Shown piece by piece: positions 1 through 9,439 of a stretch of 48,003 bases of DNA; position 1 is the stretch's first letter; each line of letters opens with the position of its first letter. The notes beneath the pieces are model-generated. The model was not told the DNA's origin. It worked only from the letters and a program-made list of their open reading frames with translations, and did no database searches. Both the position numbers and the translations under genes were made by a program. Origin of the DNA: Bacteroidota bacterium (GTDB taxonomy: Bacteria > Bacteroidota > Bacteroidia > Bacteroidales > GCA-2748055). The stretch lies in the NCBI GenBank assembly GCA_020047715.1, contig JAIFNN010000069.1, positions 1 through 48,003 of the forward strand, written 5' to 3'.

Positions 1-2
1 GG

Positions 3-296
3 CTGAAATACCTTCAGGAGCGGGAGGCGCATGTTGAAATTGTTGATTATATTAAACAGGGTATTTCTATAGCTGAAATCCGGGAAATTATTTTAAAATT
101 GCATGTCAGCCCTTTTGAGTTGGTTCGGAAAAATGAGGCTGTTTATAAAAAAGAGCTCAAAAACCTGAGTCTGACTGACGAGGAGTGGATCAAGATAGTT
201 TCGGAAAATCCGGTCTTGCTTCGTCGCCCGATAGTTCTTGCAAAGCATAAGGGAATTATTGGTGATGAGGCCGAGAATATTGAAAAGATACTTTAA
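3..296 (+). CDS. ArsC/Spx-family arsenate reductase-like protein, C-terminal part (5' truncated by window edge)
   Basis: Frame is open from nt 3; the track's start at 99 is an internal TTG. Translation KYLQEREAHVEIVDYIKQGIS...NPVLLRRPIVLAKHKGIIGDEAENIEKIL matches the ArsC/YffB C-terminal pattern. Confidence 0.75.
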   Translation: MKYLQEREAHVEIVDYIKQGISIAEIREIILKLHVSPFELVRKNEAVYKKELKNLSLTDEEWIKIVSENPVLLRRPIVLAKHKGIIGDEAENIEKIL

Positions 297-312
297 CTCT
301 AAACCCCAAATT

Positions 313-786
313 ATGAAGAAGCTAAATCTATTAAGACTTTTGTTATCGGTTTTTGCAATGGCAGCTGTTTTAAGTTCTTGTAAAAAGGATGAAAGCTTCA
401 GCCAGGTTACTGTGTTTGAAAGGGGTATCCACGAGGCCATTAACGATCATAGGGTTTCTGTTTCCAAGCCGGAAATGGTTCTGCAATTTCTTATGATCGA
501 CGATGCACAGTCGGCCAGTGCGAAACTGGCTAACGGCACTGTAACCGGAATCGAGCCGATTGTTGCAAGCCTGAGGGCACTTCAAACCGACCTCGGCGGC
601 ACAGCCAGCAGCGTTTGGACCGTGCAGTGCCAATATGAAAATGTTGATTCGGTAATGAGTATCGTTCTCGGTAACGCGGAAATAAAAGCCACCATCGAAG
701 GCAATTTTAACCAGTCGGCCGTTGGCGCAGTAAAAGACAAGGATGGGATTTTCCATATCACCCACTTTTTAATGCTAATCCCCTGA
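313..786 (+). CDS. Hypothetical lipoprotein
   Basis: ATG at 313; [28 protein letters not shown] is a lipoprotein signal with lipobox; no recognised domain. Confidence 0.75.
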   Translation: MKKLNLLRLLLSVFAMAAVLSSCKKDESFSQVTVFERGIHEAINDHRVSVSKPEMVLQFLMIDDAQSASAKLANGTVTGIEPIVASLRALQTDLGGTASSVWTVQCQYENVDSVMSIVLGNAEIKATIEGNFNQSAVGAVKDKDGIFHITHFLMLIP

Positions 787-796
787 AATAAAAAAT

Positions 797-2182
797 ATGA
801 AGAACAGAATTGAAAAAGACACCATGGGCCCTATTGAGGTTCCGGGTGACAAGTATTGGGGCGCTCAGACACAGCGCTCGCGCGATAATTTCAAAATTGG
901 CGGGCAGCTTATGCCCATTGAGATAATTTACGCTTTTGCATATCTGAAAAAAGCAGCAGCATTGGCAAATCAGGATCTTGGCGTGCTGAGCGGCGAAAAG
1001 GCAGAACTTATTGCTGCAGTTTGCGATGAAATCCTTGCAGGAAAGCTCGACTCGGAGTTCCCGTTGGTAATCTGGCAAACCGGCAGCGGCACCCAGTCGA
1101 ACATGAACCTGAATGAAGTGATCGCCAACCGCGCCCATGTTCTGAAAGGAAATGTGCTCGGCGAAGGGGCGACTTTTATCCATCCCAACGATGACGTTAA
1201 CAAATCCCAGAGTTCAAACGACACCTTCCCAACGGCTATGCATATCGCTGCCTACAAGGTGATTGTTGAAACCACTATTCCGGGAGTGGAACGGCTTAAG
1301 AACACCTTGAAAACGAAGTCGGACGAATTCATGGACATTGTAAAAATAGGCCGTACCCACTGGATGGATGCAACACCTCTTACCCTGGGTCAGGAATTCT
1401 CGGGCTACGTTTCCCAGCTGGAACATGGTGTTAAAGCGCTGAAGAATACCCTTTCGCATCTTTCGGAAATTGCCCTCGGGGGAACTGCAGTTGGCACAGG
1501 GATAAACACTCCAAAAGGTTATTCCGAAAAGGTGGCTGAAAAAATCGCGGGATTAACAGGGCTACCGTTTGTAACCGCTGTCAATAAATACGAGTCGCTC
1601 GCGGCGCACGACGCAATCGTTGAAGCGCATGGGGCTTTGAAGACCCTTGCCGTAAGCCTTACGAAAATTGCCAACGACATTCGTCTTCTTGCCTCAGGCC
1701 CACGCTGCGGTATCGGCGAAATAATGATTCCCGAAAACGAACCTGGCTCTTCGATTATGCCGGGCAAAGTGAATCCTACTCAGGTTGAGGCACTTACCAT
1801 GGTTTGCGCACAGGTACTCGGGAACGATGTTGCCATCAATATTGGCGGGATGAACGGAACTTTCGAGCTGAATGTTTATAAGCCCATGATGATCAGTAAC
1901 TTTCTTCACTCTGCGCGTTTGATCGGCGACGCCTGCGTTTCGTTTGATGAGCATTGCGCAACCGGGATTAAACCGAACCTTACAAGCATCAAGAAGAATC
2001 TCGACAACTCATTAATGCTTGTTACGGCCCTGAACACCCATATCGGTTACGACAAAGCCGCACAGATTGCCAAAAAGGCACATAAAGAACATTTAACCTT
2101 GAAGCAGGCTGCTGAGGCATTGGGATTTGTAAGTTCTGAGGATTTTGATACGTGGGTGGATCCGTCGAAAATGATTGGATGA
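797..2182 (+). CDS. fumC: Fumarate hydratase class II
   Basis: 461 aa; [28 protein letters not shown] and signature [13 protein letters not shown]. Confidence 0.97.
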   Translation: MKNRIEKDTMGPIEVPGDKYWGAQTQRSRDNFKIGGQLMPIEIIYAFAYLKKAAALANQDLGVLSGEKAELIAAVCDEILAGKLDSEFPLVIWQTGSGTQSNMNLNEVIANRAHVLKGNVLGEGATFIHPNDDVNKSQSSNDTFPTAMHIAAYKVIVETTIPGVERLKNTLKTKSDEFMDIVKIGRTHWMDATPLTLGQEFSGYVSQLEHGVKALKNTLSHLSEIALGGTAVGTGINTPKGYSEKVAEKIAGLTGLPFVTAVNKYESLAAHDAIVEAHGALKTLAVSLTKIANDIRLLASGPRCGIGEIMIPENEPGSSIMPGKVNPTQVEALTMVCAQVLGNDVAINIGGMNGTFELNVYKPMMISNFLHSARLIGDACVSFDEHCATGIKPNLTSIKKNLDNSLMLVTALNTHIGYDKAAQIAKKAHKEHLTLKQAAEALGFVSSEDFDTWVDPSKMIG

Positions 2183-2190
2183 TAGTTTTT

Positions 2191-3345
2191 CTAGTAATTA
2201 CGCTTGATATATTCTTCAAATTTTGGAACTGTGAAGGTGATCAGGCCACGGGAAGGACTGTAAGCCATACCTTTTTTGATAAGCTCATCCCTTAGTGGAG
2301 CAGCTTGCCGGACATTAATTTTAAGTATTTCCGCTACTTCAGTCGAGTTTGCAGGAAGATGACCTACCATTGCCAATGCTCGGGCGTATTCTTGTTGCCT
2401 TTCTGTTAACCGTTCATATCGTATTCGAAAAAATCCGGAATCCAAAGCTGAAACTGCTCTTAAGGAGGCTTTATTGACATCGTTAAGGCTAATGGGTGAT
2501 GCTTTTGCTGTTTCCCATACGTGGTATCCCCATACTTGCAGAAAGTAGGGATATCCTTCTGTTTCATCAATAATTTGTTTTAGAGCATCAGGTTCGAAAC
2601 TGACATTCTCATTTAAGGCTGGCTTTTCCAAAGCTTCCTGAGCACTTTTATAATCCAGCCTGTCAATTGGAATGTAGTCAAACAGCCTTTCTGCATACGA
2701 TTTTGCTTCACCAGCTAATTTGGCTAATTGTGGCAAACCTGCTCCAAAAAAGAGAAAAGGCAACTGCTTTTGGGAAATTTTATGCATGGCCAGAATTAGC
2801 GCTGCAAAATCATTTCCATCAAGGTACTGAACTTCATCAATCATGATGATTACAACTGTGTTTCTATTTTTTGCAGCTTCACCAATCGAAACAAACATGT
2901 CGGCCAGATCTATATTTAAGTCACCTGTTAAATTCCCTGATGTAAGGCTAAACTCGAATTCCCCAATTTTTACTTTGAAAATTCCGGCGAATTCTCTCAG
3001 GAGTCCAAACGTTCTTTGAATGTCCTTGCCGATTTTTTTTCTTCGATCAAGTTTAAGAAGCAAACGGTGCAATTGTTGAGTCATCATTTCTGGCAATGCT
3101 TGTCCAGGTGTTGCTTCAAAAAAGGCAATATGATTTCCTGAATCCTCTGCCAATTGATTAATTCTGTTCAACAGTACTGTTTTACCAACTCCCCTCAAAC
3201 CAAGCATAATTTGACTTTTAGCTGCCTTATTGTTTAATGATCTTTGGATAGCATTAACAGCCTGGAGAAGTATTGCTTCACGTCCGGCCAGTTCAGGAGG
3301 TGGAGTGCCAGCTCCAGGTGTATAAGGATTGTCAATTGGATTCAT
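2191..3345 (-). CDS. AAA ATPase (ORC1/CDC6-like, AAA_16 type) with C-terminal winged helix
   Basis: Walker A GLRGVGKT, Walker B VVIIMIDEVQYL, C-terminal wHTH-like region. Confidence 0.8.
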   Translation of the reverse strand: MNPIDNPYTPGAGTPPPELAGREAILLQAVNAIQRSLNNKAAKSQIMLGLRGVGKTVLLNRINQLAEDSGNHIAFFEATPGQALPEMMTQQLHRLLLKLDRRKKIGKDIQRTFGLLREFAGIFKVKIGEFEFSLTSGNLTGDLNIDLADMFVSIGEAAKNRNTVVIIMIDEVQYLDGNDFAALILAMHKISQKQLPFLFFGAGLPQLAKLAGEAKSYAERLFDYIPIDRLDYKSAQEALEKPALNENVSFEPDALKQIIDETEGYPYFLQVWGYHVWETAKASPISLNDVNKASLRAVSALDSGFFRIRYERLTERQQEYARALAMVGHLPANSTEVAEILKINVRQAAPLRDELIKKGMAYSPSRGLITFTVPKFEEYIKRNY

Positions 3346-3486
3346 TTCTTGCTATTTGTACATCAAAGTTAGTATTGTTTGGGATAAAATCACTAACAAA
3401 TTTGCAATTTTTACCCATTTTGCATTTTATGTTGAAAGTTATGATGTATTTTAGGAGGGTCTAAATATAAACAAAAATCTTTGGTG

Positions 3487-3513
3487 AATGTTAGGTTGAT
3501 TCAACCTAACATT
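3487..3513. promoter_or_regulatory. Perfect 13-1-13 palindrome AATGTTAGGTTGA-T-TCAACCTAACATT (candidate operator)
   Basis: Read base by base; followed by TAACTTTG (3516-3523), an exact TAnnTTTG box, upstream of the small ORF at 3584. Confidence 0.75.
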
Positions 3514-3515
3514 AC

Positions 3516-3523
3516 TAACTTTG
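3516..3523 (+). promoter_or_regulatory. Bacteroidota -7 box TAACTTTG
   Basis: Exact match to TAnnTTTG, 60 nt before ATG 3584. Confidence 0.55.
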
Positions 3524-3583
3524 ATATACGGAATCCTTATTCGTATTTCAAAATCCATATATAATTTATAGAAAACCAACATA

Positions 3584-3760
3584 ATGGAAAAAACAGATCT
3601 CGTACTCGCAACCATGAAAGAAGCCGGAAAAGCCCTGAGCGCCGGACAGATCTCCGAATTGTCCGGTCTTGACCGCAAAGAAGTAGATAAAGTAATGAAA
3701 ACCTTGAAAACAGGAGGGAAAATTGTGTCGCCGAAGAATTGCTATTGGCAGCCGGTATGA
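3584..3760 (+). CDS. 58-aa small winged-helix/HTH-like protein
   Basis: [58 protein letters not shown]; below the ORF-track cutoff; HTH-like pattern. Confidence 0.7.
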   Translation: MEKTDLVLATMKEAGKALSAGQISELSGLDRKEVDKVMKTLKTGGKIVSPKNCYWQPV

Positions 3761-3847
3761 TAAAGCAATTGAATCAGCTTTTTTTATTGTTCGATAGCAG
3801 AACTTCAACATCCTCAAAATACTATCTCATTTTCAAAAATTCTGTTT

Positions 3848-5431
3848 ATGAATTCTAAAACCAACCAAAACCCAGTTTACCTCTACCTCCTGGTAATTGT
3901 TAGGATAGCAATCGGCTGGCACTTTCTGTATGAAGGTCTGGCCAAGATTATAGGCAACAACTGGAGTTCGGCAGCCTATCTTGCCGGCTCGAAATGGATT
4001 TTCGCTCCGGTTTTTCACTGGATGGCTGATAATGCAGGAATCATTGCCTTTGTTGACTTCCTGAATATCTGGGGGATGACATTGGTAGGCCTCGGCCTTA
4101 TTCTGGGATTGTTTACACGTTGGGCAAGTGCAGGAGGGGCATTAATGCTGTTCTTGTATTTTATTGCTTATCCTCCGATTCCGGGTTATATGTATGGATT
4201 GCCAACCGATGGGAGCTATCTCTGGATAAACAAGACACTTATCGAATTCCTTGTTCTGACCGTTTTTGCATTTCTGTCACCAAGCTTTATGTTTGGGCTC
4301 GACCGGCTTTATGCACACTGGAAAGAAGAGAAAGCCCGCCAGCCTGTTCCCGATCATCCCTCGGATGGAAAAACGGGAATTGAACGCCGCGAAGCTATCA
4401 GAAACCTGATCTCGGTTCCTGCTCTGGGGGCTTTTGCTTATGCGCTCTACAAAAAGGAGAAATGGGACAGTTTTGAAGAAAAATTATTAAAGGTGGAGGG
4501 AATTGATGCTAACTCCGGAGCTACATTGCTGAAATTCAATTATGCTTCCTTAAAAGACCTGAAGGGACAAGTCCCAAAAGCTTATATCAATTACACCGAC
4601 GAATACGGCAAGCCAGCCCGATTCGAATTGAGTCGTTTATTAATGGGGGGCAATCTTATAGGTGGTTGGGCACATGCACGTGACCTAATTTATGTTTCAA
4701 AGCTTGTCAAGACCTATCATACCGATGAAAAGGTTATGCAAACGCTTAACCTGGGAGAGGAATGTGGTATTAATGCAATTATTTCAAATCCACAGCACGG
4801 ACGGATATTCCAAAAATACAAGCATGAGTTCAGGAGTAAAATGAAATTTATATCCGATTGCGGTATTGATCTTGATTTTCAGAAGGGAATTGCCTTGTCG
4901 CTTGCCGGGAATTTTGACGCCCTTTATTGCCAGGGAGAGATTACCGACCGTTGGGCAAACCCTGAATGGGAAGATCCTCTGAAAAGAACGGTTGCAGAAC
5001 GAATGGAACTTATACGAAAGGGTCTTGAGGAAATCAGGAAAAACGGGAAGCCTGCCGGAATTGGTGCGCACAGAATAGAGGCCATAAAAGTATGTGTGGA
5101 GCATGGCTTGAAGCCCGATTTTTGGGTTAAGACCAGTCATAGTCATAATTATTGGTCGGCCCAGAACAACTCCCCCTGGAAGGATAATCTTTTTGATTTT
5201 GACCCCGAGGAAACCGTGCGTTACATGGGAACTCTACCTGAGCCCTGGATTGCCTTTAAGGTGCTGGCTGCGGGAGCAATAACCCCGGAAGAAGGACTGA
5301 AGTACGCATTTGAAAAAGGCGCCGATTTTGTGTGCATGGGGATGTACGATTTTCAGATTGTCGAAGATGTGAATATCGCGCTGAATGTGCTTGAAAATGT
5401 TGCAGGAAGGCAAAGGCCCTGGATGGCGTGA
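3848..5431 (+). CDS. DoxX-family membrane domain fused to a soluble ~330-aa domain (TIM-barrel-like)
   Basis: N-terminus VRIAIGWHFLYEGLAKI...GLGLILGLFTRWAS is DoxX-like; C-terminal region is soluble and ends GADFVCMGMYDFQIVEDVNIA. Confidence 0.8.
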   Translation: MNSKTNQNPVYLYLLVIVRIAIGWHFLYEGLAKIIGNNWSSAAYLAGSKWIFAPVFHWMADNAGIIAFVDFLNIWGMTLVGLGLILGLFTRWASAGGALMLFLYFIAYPPIPGYMYGLPTDGSYLWINKTLIEFLVLTVFAFLSPSFMFGLDRLYAHWKEEKARQPVPDHPSDGKTGIERREAIRNLISVPALGAFAYALYKKEKWDSFEEKLLKVEGIDANSGATLLKFNYASLKDLKGQVPKAYINYTDEYGKPARFELSRLLMGGNLIGGWAHARDLIYVSKLVKTYHTDEKVMQTLNLGEECGINAIISNPQHGRIFQKYKHEFRSKMKFISDCGIDLDFQKGIALSLAGNFDALYCQGEITDRWANPEWEDPLKRTVAERMELIRKGLEEIRKNGKPAGIGAHRIEAIKVCVEHGLKPDFWVKTSHSHNYWSAQNNSPWKDNLFDFDPEETVRYMGTLPEPWIAFKVLAAGAITPEEGLKYAFEKGADFVCMGMYDFQIVEDVNIALNVLENVAGRQRPWMA

Positions 5432-5441
5432 GGATTATTAA

Positions 5442-5535
5442 GGGGTAACGGGGTAACGAGGTAACGAAGTTACGTTACTCCGTTACCCCGTTACTCCGTT
5501 ACCTCGTTACCCCGTTACTCCGTTACCTCGTTACC
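5442..5535. repeat. 8-bp GGTAACGR tandem repeat arranged as an inverted repeat
   Basis: 5445-5466 is the exact reverse complement of 5497-5518 (22 nt arms). Confidence 0.9.
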
Positions 5536-5609
5536 CTCTCACCCCTCAGGGCGGCGACCATCACCCCGTCAAAAATAATTAGACAATCAAATCGATTTTT
5601 ACAAAATCC

Positions 5610-5640
5610 TTTGTGTTTGAAAGATAAAAAACTACCTTTG
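5610..5640 (+). promoter_or_regulatory. Bacteroidota housekeeping promoter for rpsP (TTTG-N19-TACCTTTG)
   Basis: TTTG 5610-5613, TACCTTTG 5633-5640, 42 nt before the rpsP ATG. Confidence 0.65.
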
Positions 5641-5681
5641 CACCCTATTTTTAGTGTAGTTAAAATTAAATAATTAAGAGA

Positions 5682-6338
5682 ATGCCTGTAAAAATCAGAT
5701 TAACAAGACAAGGTCGCAAAAAGAGACCTTACTATCACATTGTTGTATCGGATAGCAGGGCGCCACGAGATGGCAGGTTTATCGAAAAGCTGGGAAATTA
5801 CGATCCCAATACTAATCCTGCTACAATTGAACTCGATTTTGGGAAATCCCTCGATTGGGTTTTAAAAGGCGCTCAACCTACTGATACTTGTAGAGCAATT
5901 CTATCCTATAAGGGTGTGATGTACAAGAAACACCTTGTTGAAGGTGTAAGAAAAAATGCTTTTTCGGAAGAGGAAGCTGAGAAAAAGTTTAGCCTTTGGT
6001 TAACCGGAAAAGAAGCCAAGATTCAAGCTAAGATTTCTTCATTGGATCAGAAGAAATCCGACTCGAAGACAAAGGCTATGGAACACGAAGCCAAAGTTAA
6101 CGAAGCGAGAGCCAAGGCAATTGCCAAAAAGAATGCCAAATTAGCAGAAAGTGCTGCTGGTAAGGTAGCGGAAGAAGTGGCGGAAGAAGAAAATGCTGTT
6201 GAAACCGTAGAAGCTCCTGCTTTGGAGACCCCTGTAGCTGAAGTAGCCGCGGCGCCTGTTGAGGCTCCTGTTGCTGAAGCTGCAGCTGAAGAAGCTGAGA
6301 AACCGGCTAATTCAGAAGAAAAAGAATCAGAAGCATAG
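5682..6338 (+). CDS. rpsP: 30S ribosomal protein S16 with long Ala/Glu-rich C-terminal extension
   Basis: [42 protein letters not shown]. Confidence 0.97.
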   Translation: MPVKIRLTRQGRKKRPYYHIVVSDSRAPRDGRFIEKLGNYDPNTNPATIELDFGKSLDWVLKGAQPTDTCRAILSYKGVMYKKHLVEGVRKNAFSEEEAEKKFSLWLTGKEAKIQAKISSLDQKKSDSKTKAMEHEAKVNEARAKAIAKKNAKLAESAAGKVAEEVAEEENAVETVEAPALETPVAEVAAAPVEAPVAEAAAEEAEKPANSEEKESEA

Positions 6339-6346
6339 GATCTTAA

Positions 6347-6865
6347 ATGATCAGGGAGAACTGTTCGTTAATCGGGTATTTTACAAAGTCTCACGGAATT
6401 GGGGGACGGTTGATGCTCCGCTTGAACAGCGATTTTGCTGATGATATTGAACCGGGGGAACCGCTGTTCGTCGAAGTGGACGAACATCTGGTTCCCTTTT
6501 TTATTGAAGAAGCCGAGGTATTTCCCGACCGGGCTATAATCAAACTCGAATTTATCGCAAACCCGGAGGAAGCTCTGAAACTGGTTGGAAAGAATGTTTA
6601 CCTGGAAAACTCACTGATCCGGGAAAAAGATGAACTGTTGGACGAAAATGCCGGAATCTTTGTGGGATACTTTTTTGAAGATAAAACTTCAGGAATCAAA
6701 GGAATCATTAAAGAGTATATCGACAATCCCCTGAATCCGCTTTTTTTGGTTTCTGACAAAACTTCAGAGTTCCTTATCCCGGTTCACCCCGACTTTATTG
6801 TGGAGGTGGATCACAAGAAAAAACTTATGGTATTTGATCTGCCTGAGGGGTTGATGGGACTTTAA
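6347..6865 (+). CDS. rimM: Ribosome maturation factor RimM
   Basis: Follows rpsP; KSHGIGGRLMLRLNSDF N-terminus; PRC-barrel-like C-terminus LIPVHPDFIVEVDHKKKLMVFDLPEGL. Confidence 0.93.
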   Translation: MIRENCSLIGYFTKSHGIGGRLMLRLNSDFADDIEPGEPLFVEVDEHLVPFFIEEAEVFPDRAIIKLEFIANPEEALKLVGKNVYLENSLIREKDELLDENAGIFVGYFFEDKTSGIKGIIKEYIDNPLNPLFLVSDKTSEFLIPVHPDFIVEVDHKKKLMVFDLPEGLMGL

Positions 6866-7137
6866 TCAAATCGCAGATAAAGCGTTATTTTTGCGATTAG
6901 AATCAAGAAATCTCCGAAATATAGTCCGAAGTCGACAATGAGCTGTTAACCTAATCGTGACCTCTTGTCTTATTAGGAATCGTTTTGTTAATTAGATGCT
7001 TACAAATTTACTAAATCTAATCTGAAGATAACATTCTTGTTCACAAGCCTATCCATATTATAGTATGTTAAAATTTCTGCATATTATTTTATAAGCTGTT
7101 TAACAATCGTTTCACCAGGAATGTTGTAAATTTGTAA

Positions 7138-7377
7138 ATGAGCCCAACTGTTTTTAAATATAAAGAGTATCGGTTCTTCTTTTTTTCAAGAGAAGAAAAA
7201 CGAATGCATATTCATGTGTCTTCACAAAATGGAGAAGCTAAGTACTGGCTGGATCCAGATGTTGAATTAGCTCAAAACATTGGGTTTTCTGCAAAACAAC
7301 TGAATGAGGTTAAACGTTTTATAAAGAATCGAAAAAATGAAATCATCCACTCCTGGGTTAATCACTTCAATAGTTGA
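7138..7377 (+). CDS. DUF4160 domain-containing protein
   Basis: MSPTVFKYKEYRFFFFSREEKRMHIHVSSQNGEAKYWLDP is the typical DUF4160 pattern. Confidence 0.85.
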   Translation: MSPTVFKYKEYRFFFFSREEKRMHIHVSSQNGEAKYWLDPDVELAQNIGFSAKQLNEVKRFIKNRKNEIIHSWVNHFNS

Positions 7378-7597
7378 AGTCACCAATATTTCAGCACACG
7401 GTTTTTGGATATTACTGAATGAAAAAGAGTATTTTCTTTCTTATTCCAATTTCCCATGGTTTAAAGAAACAACAATAGACAAAATTTGTGATGTTCAATT
7501 GGTAAATGAAAGGCATTTATATTGGAAACAATTAGATGTCGATTTAGAACTCTCTTCCATCTCAAATCCCGAAGATTACCCGCTGATATTCAAATAA
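7337..7597 (+). CDS. DUF2442 domain-containing protein
   Basis: Overlaps the DUF4160 ORF by 41 nt; FWILLNEKEYFLSYSNFPWFKETTIDKI. Confidence 0.8.
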   Translation: MKSSTPGLITSIVEVTNISAHGFWILLNEKEYFLSYSNFPWFKETTIDKICDVQLVNERHLYWKQLDVDLELSSISNPEDYPLIFK

Positions 7598-7611
7598 ATG
7601 AATAGAATTTC

Positions 7612-7646
7612 AAATACTTTTATCTTATTGTTGAGATAAAGTATTT
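7612..7646. terminator. Hairpin downstream of the DUF4160/DUF2442 pair
   Basis: AAATACTTTTATC / GATAAAGTATTT inverted repeat with one bulge; weak U-tract. Confidence 0.35.
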
Positions 7647-7972
7647 ATATGATATCTTGAATAAGAGAAATTATTCATTAAACCCCAAGAACCTGATAAA
7701 ATGATGTTTTTCAGACAAGGCAGAACAAGCCGTGTCAGCGCGTTAAATCATTCCAGTTTAGATACCCTTCCTTTATCCGAAACTGGTACAATTCTTCTTT
7801 TGGAATAACCTGATTATTCAGGATATTTCTGGCTTTACTTAGTTGTTGAGTAATGGCTTATACTTATTGTTCGTCTTCCAATTATAACAATGAATAGACT
7901 ATGTCCACATATAGGCTCTCAAATTCATATAGAAGAGACTTTTGCATACAGATTCTATACTTTTATCCAAAA

Positions 7973-8010
7973 CAAAAAAAGCAAAATCAACCGATTTTGC
8001 TTTTTTTTGT
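7973..8010. terminator. Bidirectional intrinsic terminator
   Basis: AAAAAAAGCAAAATC-aacc-GATTTTGCTTTTTTTT beside the 3' end of the minus-strand thioesterase gene. Confidence 0.8.
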
Positions 8011-8028
8011 TTTAAGGCTTCTTACATC

Positions 8029-8484
8029 TTAGTTTGGAGAAACCGGATATTTTAATTCAATATTTTTCTCGAAACTCACAAACCTGTTTTTCCATTCGTC
8101 AGGTACTTCAAAGGTGATTTTTTGTTGGGCGTCATATCCCACAAGAACTGCGCGGTTGGAAGATCTCACTTCCCTGGTTTTTACATCAATTAATTTCTGT
8201 TTCATGGCAATGCTCTTGTTACCAAGCATTTCAACGCGGGTTTCAACGAGGATTTCATCATCAATGCTGATGGGACTGAAAAAGTCCACTTTAATAGAAG
8301 CTAATACAAGAGTCTGATTGGCCCAGTTGATCGAATCCCCAAGTACACTCTTAAAATACTGGATTCTGGCAAAGTCGTAATAATGCTGGTAAACGGCATT
8401 GTTAACATGCCCCAGGATGTCTACATCATTAAATCGTATTTGTACAGGGGTGTTGTGCCTGTACAGGCTGTTCTCTGTTTCCAT
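8029..8484 (-). CDS. Acyl-CoA thioesterase (4HBT hot-dog family)
   Basis: VQIRFNDVDILGHVNNAVYQHYYDFARIQYF. Confidence 0.92.
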   Translation of the reverse strand: METENSLYRHNTPVQIRFNDVDILGHVNNAVYQHYYDFARIQYFKSVLGDSINWANQTLVLASIKVDFFSPISIDDEILVETRVEMLGNKSIAMKQKLIDVKTREVRSSNRAVLVGYDAQQKITFEVPDEWKNRFVSFEKNIELKYPVSPN

Positions 8485-8606
8485 AACGTAGTTTTTAGAA
8501 GTTGAAGTACGATGAGCAAGTTGGAAAAATATTTTCGATTATGCAACATTCACTTAACATTAACGTCTTTTGATTACGATTTATTTCACAATTAAAACAT
8601 TTTACA

Positions 8607-9341
8607 ATGAAAAAGCATCTCTTTATAAGGATTATTGCCATTGCGGCAATTGTTATCGGATTTACTGCCTTTATGATTCCCTCAGGAAATATTGGAGGAT
8701 TAAACTCCCCCGTGGAGAAAAACAGTTATTCGGGAGAGAAATTCTCCAAGATTTCCATTTCTATTTCTGCTAAAGTTAATATTGAACAGGGAGATGTTTA
8801 CAGCGTACTTATTGATGCTGACGAAAACACTCTGGAGAAAATCCTGGTTGAGTACAGCTCAGATGAACTTCATATTTCGAGCAAGCCGGCATCCCGAATC
8901 AATAGCCCTGTAGAGATCAACATTACAACTCCAACCCTTAATGCAATATCACTGGCCGGATCGGGTGAAGTGTATATGAAAAAAACTTTCGAGACCAGCT
9001 CAATGGACTTGGAAATAGCCGGAAGCGGAAGTATGTCAATCAATGACCTGAAAGCAGACAAGGTGTCAGCAAGTATCGCAGGTTCGGGAGACCTGGTTCT
9101 TGCCGGGGGTAAGGCAGGCAGTTATGAGGACTTCAGTATTGCGGGTTCCGGCAAGGTTGACGCATTGAATTTTAAATCGTCCACAGCCGATGTGGAAATT
9201 GCCGGATCGGGTGACTGCAAACTTTTTGCCACCGAAAAGCTAAATGTTTCTATTGCGGGAAGCGGTACTGTATATTATAAGGGAAAACCTGTGCTGAAAT
9301 CCGAGTCTGTTGGCTCGGGAAAGGTGGTTTCAATTGATTGA
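8607..9341 (+). CDS. DUF2807 GIN-domain (putative auto-transporter adhesin head) protein
   Basis: Repeated IAGSGxxxxxG motifs and an N-terminal signal sequence. Confidence 0.88.
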   Translation: MKKHLFIRIIAIAAIVIGFTAFMIPSGNIGGLNSPVEKNSYSGEKFSKISISISAKVNIEQGDVYSVLIDADENTLEKILVEYSSDELHISSKPASRINSPVEINITTPTLNAISLAGSGEVYMKKTFETSSMDLEIAGSGSMSINDLKADKVSASIAGSGDLVLAGGKAGSYEDFSIAGSGKVDALNFKSSTADVEIAGSGDCKLFATEKLNVSIAGSGTVYYKGKPVLKSESVGSGKVVSID

Positions 9342-9439
9342 TGGAATGGCAGTAAATCGTTAGAGCATGAGGTATGCACTGCTCTTTACATGAGGGGGTG
9401 GCGGAATAGACCTTGCCCCCTTAGTGTTTGTATTTTCTT

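Noticed and set aside
2191-3760. AAA ATPase plus small HTH ORF as a defence system
   Set aside because: The two are convergent or divergent single genes without nuclease, toxin or other effector partners, so there is no positive evidence for defence.
7600-7970. Possible unannotated small gene or ncRNA in the ORF-poor stretch
   Set aside because: No convincing ORF, promoter or structured RNA beyond the two hairpins could be read; may be eroded sequence.
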